Source: JBFKMV01 sp041629655 (GTDB taxonomy: Bacteria; Acidobacteriota; Polarisedimenticolia; Polarisedimenticolales; Polarisedimenticolaceae). From it: DNA of 10,801 bases. The position numbers and the translations under genes were made by a program. The notes beneath the pieces are model-generated. The model was not told where the DNA came from. It made no database searches and worked only from the letters and a program-made list of their open reading frames with translations. Shown here piece by piece: positions 1 through 5,995 of this stretch (position 1 is its first letter; every line of letters starts with the position of its first letter). The stretch spans positions 1-10,801 of the forward strand of contig JBFKMV010000175.1 in NCBI GenBank assembly GCA_041629655.1, in the 5' to 3' direction.

Positions 1-1
1 G

Positions 2-529
<528 letters not shown>

Positions 530-544
530 GGCATCCCGTTGTCG

Positions 545-563
545 CGGCCCGGGGCCGTTTCTT
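545..563 (+). terminator. Probable Rho-independent terminator of recA
   Basis: Sixteen bases after the recA stop, CGGCC (545-549) and GGCCG (553-557) form a perfect 5-bp GC stem with a 3-base loop, followed by TTTCTT (558-563). The stem is short and the T tract is interrupted by a C, so efficiency is uncertain. The T tract overlaps the -35 box of the following tRNA promoter. Confidence 0.55.
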
Positions 564-590
564 GACGACCCCCGGCCGCCGTGACAGAAT
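562..590 (+). promoter_or_regulatory. Putative sigma70-type promoter for tRNA-Phe
   Basis: TTGACG (562-567, 5/6 to the -35 consensus) and CAGAAT (585-590, 4/6 to the -10 consensus) are separated by exactly 17 bases. Transcription would start near 597, about 17 bases before the mature tRNA 5' end. This would let the tRNA be made independently of recA. Confidence 0.6.
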
Positions 591-613
591 CCGCTGTTCT
601 TCGGAAGCGGATC

Positions 614-689
614 GCCTCGGTAGCTCAGCTGGTAGAGCGAGGGACTGAAAATCCCTGCGTCGCTGGTTCAATTCCGGCCCGAGGCACCA
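614..689 (+). tRNA. tRNA-Phe (anticodon GAA), CCA encoded
   Basis: A complete 76-base cloverleaf. The acceptor stem GCCTCGG (614-620) pairs with CCGAGGC (679-685), the D arm begins GCTC (623-626), and the anticodon stem AGGGA/TCCCT closes the loop CTGAAAA. The anticodon GAA lies at 647-649 (tRNA positions 34-36), giving phenylalanine. The T arm GCTGG-TTCAATT-CCGGC contains one G-T pair. The discriminator base is A686 and CCA is encoded at 687-689. It is convergent with the PilZ gene, whose stop codon lies only 16 bases downstream. Confidence 0.97.
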
Positions 690-705
690 ACCCCCGCGCG
701 ACCCC

Positions 706-1413
706 TCACGGCAACGACTGCACGTAACGCGTGTAGTCCCGGGGTGGGGCCTCGAGCTGCACGCCCATGCCGGGAGAGCGGCCCTCGTGGTGCGCCTTGC
801 GGGCCCAGCGGACGACGCCGCGCAGCGACAGCTCGGGCTGACCGGGGGCGGGCTCGAGCACCATGTTGAGCCAGCTGCCGGATCCGGCCGGCGAGTCCGT
901 GATCACGAACAGGCCGGTCTCCGACAGATCGCCGGTGCGGCCCTTGTCGGTGGTGCTGGCAACGCCGAACAGCACCGGGAGGAAGCGCACCTTGCGCCGC
1001 GCTGGCGGGCCGTTCGGGAGCTCCAGCACCGCCTGCGCCAGCTCGCGATCGATCGGCTCGGGTGCCACCTCGTCGAGGTCGGGGCGGATCGTGAAGCCGC
1101 GCTCGCGGCAGTGGGTGCGGATGAACTCGGCGGCCCGCCGCTCGGCCTCCTGCGGGGTGCTGCCGACGAACTTGAGCGTGCCGCCGCCGCCGGGAACCAG
1201 CCACAGGATGTTGGGATAGGACAGGATCCGCGCCCGCCACAGCCCGTAGGACTCGGCGATCAGGACGCCGAAGGCCTCCATGCCGCGCGGGGTCTCGACG
1301 GTCACGCGCCAGCCGTGACGCTCCTCGCCGGAGGCGGCCAGCTCGCCGGGACAGTCGGTTCCGTGGCTGTGGTCGGTGCAGCAGACTTGGCACCAGGAGC
1401 GCGACGCGGACAT
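706..1413 (-). CDS. PilZ-domain protein with N-terminal Cys/His cluster
   Basis: A 235-residue soluble protein, predicted c-di-GMP receptor. The C-terminal half (about 138-230) looks like PilZ. It has the RxxxR element R139-R143, then the D-x-S-x-x-G signature D162-L-S-E-T-G167, then strands including GVVRWARK (199-206) and GMGVQLE (215-221). Both c-di-GMP-contacting motifs are intact, so ligand binding is plausible. The N-terminus has C8, C11, C12, H15, H17 and C21, a possible metal-binding cluster. Residues 30-110 form an unassigned alpha/beta-like region, perhaps a degenerate second domain. There is no signal peptide or membrane segment. The ATG at 1413 is supported by an AGGAG ribosome site (1420-1424) six bases upstream. 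It lies 62 bp downstream of the 49-residue membrane gene on the same strand and may share its transcript. The PilZ call is good; the biological output is unknown. Confidence 0.82.
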   Translation of the reverse strand: MSASRSWCQVCCTDHSHGTDCPGELAASGEERHGWRVTVETPRGMEAFGVLIAESYGLWRARILSYPNILWLVPGGGGTLKFVGSTPQEAERRAAEFIRTHCRERGFTIRPDLDEVAPEPIDRELAQAVLELPNGPPARRKVRFLPVLFGVASTTDKGRTGDLSETGLFVITDSPAGSGSWLNMVLEPAPGQPELSLRGVVRWARKAHHEGRSPGMGVQLEAPPRDYTRYVQSLP

Positions 1414-1475
1414 CGTCTTCTCCTCTGCGTTTCCCCGGAAAAGCTAGGTGCTGCGGCCGGGCGCGACAACCCGCG

Positions 1476-1625
1476 TCAGCCCAGCGGCCCCGCGGGTCGG
1501 ATCTCGTCCTGCTCTCCGCCGCCCAGCGACCGCCACAGGCCGTAGGCCAGCACGATCACGCCCCAGACCCCCAGCGCGACCATCGCGTCGAATCCGCTGA
1601 CCATCCAGCCGGCTTGCTGCTCCAT
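1476..1625 (-). CDS. Small single-pass membrane protein, 49 residues, unknown function
   Basis: A short reading frame starting at an ATG (complement of 1623-1625) behind a strong ribosome site (GGAGGG at 1634-1639, continuing AGAAGGGA to the start). The protein begins MEQQAGWMVSGFDAM and has a hydrophobic stretch at about residues 13-31 rich in Val, Leu, Gly and Trp. It ends with Arg32 and a polar tail containing EQDEIRP. The arginine just after the hydrophobic segment suggests the C-terminus faces the cytoplasm. No family is recognised. Size and layout resemble small subunits of the CcmD or CcoQ kind, but no cytochrome gene is nearby, so I do not assign either. It sits between pabC (55 bp upstream) and the PilZ gene (62 bp downstream), all on the minus strand. 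The evidence is the ribosome site plus a coherent transmembrane profile. Confidence 0.62.
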   Translation of the reverse strand: MEQQAGWMVSGFDAMVALGVWGVIVLAYGLWRSLGGGEQDEIRPAGPLG

Positions 1626-1640
1626 TCCCTTCTCCCTCCG

Positions 1641-1655
1641 GGCGGCGCGGCCGCC
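1641..1655. repeat. Perfect GC hairpin between pabC and the small membrane gene
   Basis: GGCGGC (1641-1646) and GCCGCC (1650-1655) are a perfect 6-bp inverted repeat around a 3-base loop. It lies 25 bases after the pabC stop and one base before the ribosome site of the small membrane gene. There is no T tract, so a simple intrinsic terminator is doubtful. It could be a Rho-aided terminator, a pause site, a 3' end stabiliser or a translation modulator. Confidence 0.45.
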
Positions 1656-1680
1656 ATCATCCGCGGTGTTCCCGTTCCGG

Positions 1681-2541
1681 TCAACCCGCCGGGGAGCCGT
1701 CGGCCGGAACGCGGGAGCGCTCGCTGCCGGCGCGGATCCGCTCCAGCTCCGCGGCGATGGCGCCCGTCACCGGGCCGGGCTCGCCGGCTCCCACAGGCCG
1801 TCCCTCGAAGCGGACCAGCGGCCGCAGCCCGAGCACGCTCGAGGTCAGAAACGCCTCGTCCGCCCGCTCCAGCCGTTTCAGCCGCAGCTTGCCCTCGTGC
1901 ACGACCAGCCCCGAGCCGCGCGCCGCGCGCAGCGCCAGGTCGCGGGTGATCCCGGGCAGGATCCCGTCCGCGACCGAGGCCGTGTAGAGCTTCCGCTGCT
2001 GGACCACGAACAGGCTGCTCGCGCAGCCCTCGGCCAGGTGCCCGCGGTCGTTGCACCACAGCCCCTCGTCCGCGCCGCGGGCTCGCGCCTCCTCGAGGCC
2101 CAGCGCGAACGGCGCGTAGTTGAGCGTCTTCCATCCCGCCAGCGGATCGCGACGGCTGCGCCTCCAGCGCAGCAGCACCGCCGAGGCCGGCCGGCCCGCC
2201 GCGTCCCGGTCGAGCCGTCCGCCGAACACCGCGCAGGTCCCGCCTCGCGTGGCCACGATCTTGATCCAGCCGAAATCGCCGATCCACTCCGTGGCCAACC
2301 GTCCCGCGGCATCGCGCAGCGCGTCGGCCCGGGGCAGCGGCACGTCGAAGCGCTCGGCCGCTCGCGCCAGGCGCGCCAGGTGCGGATCCAGCTCGAGCAC
2401 GTCGCCGGCGCGCACGCCCAGCGTCTCGTACACGCCGATGCCCGCCAGCAGACCGGGATCGGTCAGCCGCACGCCGGCGTGGTGCGCGCCGGTCCACAGA
2501 CCGTCGAGCCACACCGGAGCGTTGTCGTCGGGCAGCCTCAC
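1681..2541 (-). CDS. pabC: Aminodeoxychorismate lyase (PLP fold type IV)
   Basis: Converts 4-amino-4-deoxychorismate to p-aminobenzoate and pyruvate, the last step of PABA synthesis for folate. The 286-residue length is usual for the family. The N-terminal part carries the class-IV pattern LAGIGVYETLGVRAG (32-46) and HLARLARAAERF. The PLP-binding lysine is K138 in GWKTLNY, with NY at 141-142 as in the class. EARARGADEG (151-160) leads to E171 in LAEGCASSLFVV, the glutamate that contacts the PLP ring nitrogen. PGITRDL follows at 197-202. I place the start at GTG 2541, which overlaps the pabB stop as GTGA; the frame stays open further upstream but only as a shadow inside pabB. A branched-chain or D-amino acid aminotransferase is the alternative, but the direct link to pabB makes lyase much the best call. 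Confidence 0.9.
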   Translation of the reverse strand: MRLPDDNAPVWLDGLWTGAHHAGVRLTDPGLLAGIGVYETLGVRAGDVLELDPHLARLARAAERFDVPLPRADALRDAAGRLATEWIGDFGWIKIVATRGGTCAVFGGRLDRDAAGRPASAVLLRWRRSRRDPLAGWKTLNYAPFALGLEEARARGADEGLWCNDRGHLAEGCASSLFVVQQRKLYTASVADGILPGITRDLALRAARGSGLVVHEGKLRLKRLERADEAFLTSSVLGLRPLVRFEGRPVGAGEPGPVTGAIAAELERIRAGSERSRVPADGSPAG

Positions 2542-3920
2542 CGCGCGTCCTCCGGCCGGAATCCCAGGGCGCGCGCCGCCGCCCGCGCCTTGTGATTCGA
2601 CTCGTGCCACTCCGCCTCCGGGTCGGAATCCGCCACGATGCCCCCGCCGGCCCCGAGGTACGCGACGCCGCCCGCCAGCACGACGGAGCGGATCAGGATG
2701 CTCGAGACCAGCGAGCCGTCGTCGCCGAGCCAGAGCAGGCTGCCCGTGAAGAACCCGCGCCGCACCGGCTCCAGCTCGCGGAGGATCTCGATCGCCCGCC
2801 GCTTCGGGGCGCCGGTGATCGAGCCGCCGGGAAACGTGGCCCGCAGCAGCTCCGCCACGCCGACGTCCGGGCGCAGCGTGCCGACGACCCGGGCCTCGAG
2901 GTGGTGAACAGCCACGTACGATTCTAGTCCACCCCGCTCGGGCACCTCGACGCTGCCCGTCTCGCAAACCCGACCCAGATCGTTGCGTTCCAGGTCGACG
3001 ATCATCGTCAGCTCCGCGCGCTCCTTGGGCGAGTCCAGCAGCTCGCGGGCCTGGCGCTCGTCCTCCGGCGTCCCGGCGCCCCGGGGACGCGTTCCCTTGA
3101 TCGGGCGGGTCTCGATCCGGCGGTCGGGCCGCACGGTCAAGAAGCTCTCCGGCGAGGCCGAGACCAGGGCGAAGCGGCCCGTGTCCAGAAACGCCGACCG
3201 CGGCGCGGGCGTCTCGGCCGCCAGCCGCCGGTACAGCTCCAGCGCATCGCCCCGGAACGGCGCGCGGAAGCGTTGCGTCAGGTTGGCCTGGTACACGTCA
3301 CCGGCGCGGATGTGCTCGCGCACCCGCTCCACCGCCGCGACGTAGCGCGCGCGCGGCAGGCTGGTCGTGGCGCCGACCGGCCGGGGCGACCCCGGCGCAG
3401 GGTCCGGTTCGGGATTCGCCGCGAGCCGTTCCAGCAGTCGCTCCACGTCGTGCTCGCCCTGCGCGTCCGGCGCGGCGCCGCGCCAGGTGGCCACGCGCAG
3501 CGAACCGCCGGGCAGGAAGCGCAGCGAGCGATCGACCGCCAGCACGACCAGCTCGGGCAGCCCGTCGTCGTCGCGAGCGGCACGGGGAGCCGGGTCGAGC
3601 AGGTCGTAGCCCAGCAACGCCAGCAGACCGGTGTCGGCGCTGCCGCCGTGCGCGACGCGCGAGCGGGCCAGCGTCTCGAGACGGGCCAGCGGGTCCGGCC
3701 CGGAATCCGGCGCGTCGCGGCGGTGCTCCAGCACGACGCGCGGCGCCAGCGCGACCCGCGCTCCCCCGCCCCAGTCGTCGCCGAACCCGCCGCGGCCGTC
3801 GAGCAGCGCCGCCGGTTCGCCGCAGCGTCGCAGCAGCGCGCAGGCGCGCTCCGGTGACAGACCCGGTACGGGAGGCCGCTCACGCGGGAGCAGCCGGGAG
3901 CTGCGCGTGCCCGGGCTCAA
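2538..3920 (-). CDS. pabB: Aminodeoxychorismate synthase component I
   Basis: Uses ammonia from a glutaminase partner to convert chorismate to 4-amino-4-deoxychorismate. The 460-residue protein has the chorismate-binding core from about residue 188 on: SASPESF (254-260), PIKGTRPRG (273-281), the ELTMIVDLERNDLG block (303-316), HHLEARVVGT (339-348), PGGSITGAPK (364-373) and GAGGGIVADSDP (423-434). The lysine at K275 in PIKGT distinguishes PabB from anthranilate synthase TrpE, which has alanine there. The first ~180 residues are the less conserved N-terminal domain. The start is TTG at 3920, overlapping the lexA stop as TTGA; I found no in-frame ATG or GTG nearby, and only a weak GGAAG precedes it, so translational coupling to lexA is likely. 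No glutaminase gene (pabA/trpG) is in the window. Confidence 0.92.
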   Translation of the reverse strand: MSPGTRSSRLLPRERPPVPGLSPERACALLRRCGEPAALLDGRGGFGDDWGGGARVALAPRVVLEHRRDAPDSGPDPLARLETLARSRVAHGGSADTGLLALLGYDLLDPAPRAARDDDGLPELVVLAVDRSLRFLPGGSLRVATWRGAAPDAQGEHDVERLLERLAANPEPDPAPGSPRPVGATTSLPRARYVAAVERVREHIRAGDVYQANLTQRFRAPFRGDALELYRRLAAETPAPRSAFLDTGRFALVSASPESFLTVRPDRRIETRPIKGTRPRGAGTPEDERQARELLDSPKERAELTMIVDLERNDLGRVCETGSVEVPERGGLESYVAVHHLEARVVGTLRPDVGVAELLRATFPGGSITGAPKRRAIEILRELEPVRRGFFTGSLLWLGDDGSLVSSILIRSVVLAGGVAYLGAGGGIVADSDPEAEWHESNHKARAAARALGFRPEDAR

Positions 3921-4522
3921 TACTTCCGGATCACGCCGACGACGACGCCCTGGATCTGCACCTTCGAGGCGGGCAGCACCAGCGGCCGCATCGTCCGGTT
4001 GGCCGGCTCGAGACGGACGGTCGCGCCGTCGCGGTGCAGGCGCTTGAGCGTCGCGTCGGCGCCGTCGATCAGCGCCACGACGGTCTCGCCGTCGCGGGCG
4101 AGCTTGCGCTCCTCGATCACCACGTGGTCGCCGTCGCGGATCTGCTCGTCGATCATCGAGTCGCCCTTGACGCGCAGCACGAAGGTGCGCCCGCGGCCTG
4201 AGACCATGTCGGCGGGAACGTTCAACGCCTCCGAGGTGGCGACGGCCTCCAGCGGCCGCCCGGCCGCGATCGTCCCGACCAGCGGCAGCCGCACCGCGAC
4301 CGGGCTGTCGGCCTGCTCGACGAGCTCGATCGAGCGGTTCTGGTTCCAGCCGCGGCGGACCAGCCCCTTGTCCACGAGGTGCGAGACGTGCTTGTGGACG
4401 GTGGCGACCGAGGACAGGCCGAGGGTCCCGCCGATCTCCTCCAGGCTGGGTGAATAGCCGTTCCGCGCGATGAAGTCGCGGATGACGTCGAGCACCTCCC
4501 GCTGACGTCGCGTCAGAGCCAA
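3917..4522 (-). CDS. lexA: LexA SOS repressor (self-cleaving)
   Basis: Represses DNA-damage genes and is inactivated when RecA filaments stimulate self-cleavage. With the TTG start at 4522 the protein has 201 residues, almost the length of E. coli LexA. It opens MALTRRQREVLDVIRDFI. The winged helix-turn-helix is at about 25-56, with a recognition segment (SSVATVHKHVSHL) closer to the Bacillus type than the E. coli type. The cleavage bond is A87-G88 in GTIAAGRP; the catalytic dyad is S122 (KGDSMIDE) and K160 (DATLKRLH). All key residues are intact. The start choice rests on a GGAGG (4531-4535) eight bases upstream of TTG. The frame extends to another TTG at 4570, but that stretch holds the promoter. 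It overlaps pabB by 4 bases and is likely autoregulated, though no known LexA-box type is obvious. Confidence 0.95.
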   Translation of the reverse strand: MALTRRQREVLDVIRDFIARNGYSPSLEEIGGTLGLSSVATVHKHVSHLVDKGLVRRGWNQNRSIELVEQADSPVAVRLPLVGTIAAGRPLEAVATSEALNVPADMVSGRGRTFVLRVKGDSMIDEQIRDGDHVVIEERKLARDGETVVALIDGADATLKRLHRDGATVRLEPANRTMRPLVLPASKVQIQGVVVGVIRKY

Positions 4523-4530
4523 GTCCCGAA

Positions 4531-4541
4531 CCTCCCCCCCC
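4531..4541 (-). promoter_or_regulatory. lexA ribosome-binding site with adjoining G8 tract
   Basis: Read on the minus strand, eight consecutive G (4541-4534) run into AGG, giving a GGAGG Shine-Dalgarno at 4535-4531, eight bases before the TTG start. This decides the lexA start. The predicted transcription start (near 4535) falls at or beside the ribosome site, so the leader would be only about a dozen bases. The homopolymer could alter promoter-to-ribosome-site spacing if its length varies. Confidence 0.7.
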
Positions 4542-4570
4542 AGGCTAGGCGAAGACTCCACGAAAGTCAA
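4542..4570 (-). promoter_or_regulatory. lexA (lexA-pabB-pabC) promoter with internal inverted repeat
   Basis: On the minus strand TTGACT (4570-4565, 5/6) and TAGCCT (4547-4542, keeping the first two bases and last T of TATAAT) are separated by exactly 17 bases. The whole element lies in the 58-bp gap between the HEAT gene stop and lexA. The inverted repeat GACT-N7-AGTC (4554-4568) covers the end of the -35 box and the spacer, where a repressor would block RNA polymerase. It is a candidate LexA operator by position only; its sequence does not match the operators I know. Confidence 0.6.
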
Positions 4571-4580
4571 CCTGCCGATC

Positions 4581-5840
4581 TCAGGTCGCCGCCTCCGCTC
4601 CCCCGTGCCGGTGCTCGATTTCGATCAGCGCCTGGGCCGCCGACAGCCCGATGTACGGGTTCTCGTTCTCCAGCAACGCCGCCAGGCGCTCCGCGTGCGA
4701 CGGGCTGCCCAGATGACCCAGCGCCTCGATGGCGATCGTCGAGACCGTGTACTCGGGGTCGTCGACCCGCGCCAGCAGCGAGGGCACCGTGCCCGGATCC
4801 GCCTGCGCGGCCAGCGAGCGCACCGCCGCCGCACGCACCTCCGGATCGTCGTCCTCGGCCAGCGTCAGCAGGAACGACAGCGCCGTCGAGTCCTGGACGT
4901 GGGCCAGCTGCTCGGCGAGCTTCTTGCGCACGTGGGCGTCCGCGTCCACGACCAGCGGGCCGAGCTGCTGCTCCGGCTGGCCGAGCGCGTCCATCCGCCA
5001 CAGCGCCACGCCCGCGTAGACCTTGAGCAACGGCTCCGGCTTGCGCAGCACGCCCTCGAGGGCGGGCCGCGTCGACGGGTTGCCCAGCGCGCCGAGCCCC
5101 TCGATCGACTCCAGCACCAGGCCGCGCGTGTTGACGAACTTCGCGATGCGCGGCGCGACGTCGGGATCCCCGCAGCGGGTCAGCGCGACCACCGCGCCGA
5201 GGCGGTCCTCGCCGTGCTCCTTGCCCAGTCCCTCGATCAGCAGCTTGGTCGCCCACGGCTGGCGGATCTCGCCCAAGATCGCGTACGCCGCATCGCGGTC
5301 GGCGAGCTCCTTGGACTCCGTCAGCTGCTTGATCACGGGCATCACCGCGTCTCGCTGATCCAGCCGGGCCAGCTCGACCAGCGCCGCGCGCTGCGCCGCA
5401 CCGGTCAGCGTGCCGAGCTGCCCCTTCAACCACTCCAGCGCCTCGGCGTCCCCTCCCCGCGCCAGCGCGACCGCCGCCGTCAGCCGCAACGAGCCCGGCT
5501 TGTTGGCGAAAACCTCGCGCAGCGTGGCCGCCGCGTCGGCATCGGACGAATCGGCAAGCCGCTTGACCGCCAGCAGCGCCGTCTCCATGTCGGCGGAATC
5601 CAGCGACTCGACGAGCAGCTTCCGGGCGAACGGCGACTCGGACCGCGTCGCCAGGTCCACGGCGAACCGGGCCAGTTGCGGGTCCTGCACCATCAGCTCC
5701 TGGGTGACCCGCTCCGCCCGCATCGCCGGTGTCTCCGGCGCCGCGCAGCCGACCAGGGCCGACGCGACGATCCCGACGCACACCGACGCCGCCAGACAGA
5801 CGGACATCGCCCGCAACCGCAACAGCACCGAACAACGCAT
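4581..5840 (-). CDS. HEAT-repeat lipoprotein (419 aa), unknown function
   Basis: An exported helical-repeat protein. The N-terminus has arginines (MRCSVLLRLR), a hydrophobic core and a lipobox LVGC ending at C32, so signal peptidase II processing and membrane anchoring are expected. Residue +2 is Ala. The rest is HEAT-like helix pairs. Clear units include SLRLTAAVALARGGDAEALEWL (117-138), which includes a typical Ala-Leu-rich first helix, DRDAAYAILGEI (181-192), EDRLGAVVALTRCGDPDVAP (211-230), DDPEVRAAAVRSLAAQADPG (331-350) and DPEYTVSTIAIEALGHLGSP (361-380). No catalytic motif is visible; such proteins usually act as scaffolds. The ATG at 5840 has AGGAGGT upstream at good spacing, and a TATAAT lies 41 bp above the start. 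It is divergent from the second HEAT gene and upstream of lexA, which has its own promoter. Family assignment is firm, role unknown. Confidence 0.85.
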   Translation of the reverse strand: MRCSVLLRLRAMSVCLAASVCVGIVASALVGCAAPETPAMRAERVTQELMVQDPQLARFAVDLATRSESPFARKLLVESLDSADMETALLAVKRLADSSDADAAATLREVFANKPGSLRLTAAVALARGGDAEALEWLKGQLGTLTGAAQRAALVELARLDQRDAVMPVIKQLTESKELADRDAAYAILGEIRQPWATKLLIEGLGKEHGEDRLGAVVALTRCGDPDVAPRIAKFVNTRGLVLESIEGLGALGNPSTRPALEGVLRKPEPLLKVYAGVALWRMDALGQPEQQLGPLVVDADAHVRKKLAEQLAHVQDSTALSFLLTLAEDDDPEVRAAAVRSLAAQADPGTVPSLLARVDDPEYTVSTIAIEALGHLGSPSHAERLAALLENENPYIGLSAAQALIEIEHRHGGAEAAT

Positions 5841-5880
5841 CGGTTTCGACCTCCTGGAACCTGGAAGGGAAGGTGGCGCG

Positions 5881-5886
5881 ATTATA
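5881..5886 (-). promoter_or_regulatory. Consensus -10 box for the 419-aa HEAT gene
   Basis: A perfect TATAAT on the minus strand (plus-strand ATTATA), rare in such GC-rich DNA, puts transcription start near 5874 and gives a leader of about 34 bases ending in AGGAGGT. No -35 box matching TTGACA is found 16-18 bases upstream; that position is occupied by the dyad at 5891-5914, suggesting activator dependence or an operator. Confidence 0.6.
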
Positions 5887-5890
5887 CCGG

Positions 5891-5914
5891 AAACCCGGGC
5901 CGATCGGCCGGTTT
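5891..5914. repeat. Imperfect dyad between the divergent HEAT genes
   Basis: The centre GGCCGATCGGCC (5898-5909) is a perfect 12-bp palindrome. Flanking AAACC (5891-5895) and GGTTT (5910-5914) extend the symmetry if two single-base bulges on the left arm (one C, one G) are allowed. It covers the -35 region of the minus-strand promoter and lies about 40 bp upstream of the plus-strand promoter, so it could act on both genes. Protein binding is inferred only from symmetry and place; GC-rich DNA yields short palindromes by chance. Confidence 0.4.
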
Positions 5915-5955
5915 TCAGGCCTCCGCGTCCCCTGCCGGGCGGCGCGGGTCCGGCT

Positions 5956-5984
5956 TTGCGGGGTCTCGCCGGCGCGGATATAGT
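5956..5984 (+). promoter_or_regulatory. Putative promoter of the 683-aa HEAT gene
   Basis: TTGCGG (5956-5961, first three bases of TTGACA) and TATAGT (5979-5984, 5/6 to TATAAT) are spaced by 17 bases. Transcription would begin near 5991, only about 5 bases before the ATG at 5996. The GGGGAG ribosome-like site (5985-5990) would then be largely outside the message. Confidence 0.5.
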
Positions 5985-5995
5985 GGGGAGTTCCC

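Noticed and set aside
614..705. tRNA-Phe as an integration site with an attached mobile element.
   Set aside because: No integrase, no repeated 3' tRNA fragment in the window, and the following genes show the same composition as the rest.
2542..2967. Extension of the pabC frame into pabB.
   Set aside because: The extra residues have no class-IV features and lie wholly inside the conserved end of pabB; the GTG overlapping the pabB stop gives a normal-length PabC.
4523..4570. LexA start at TTG 4570, adding 16 residues.
   Set aside because: That stretch contains the -35/-10 promoter and the Shine-Dalgarno; TTG 4522 gives the normal LexA N-terminus and length.
4521..4620. A Gram-positive (GAAC-N4-GTTC) or E. 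coli-type (CTGT-N8-ACAG) LexA box before lexA.
   Set aside because: Only isolated half-sites such as GAAC near 4528 are present; no paired half-site at the right spacing.
5853..5866. Tandem 7-base repeat CCTGGAA x2 in the leader of the 419-aa HEAT gene.
   Set aside because: Only two copies, partly overlapping the ribosome-site complement; too short to distinguish from chance.
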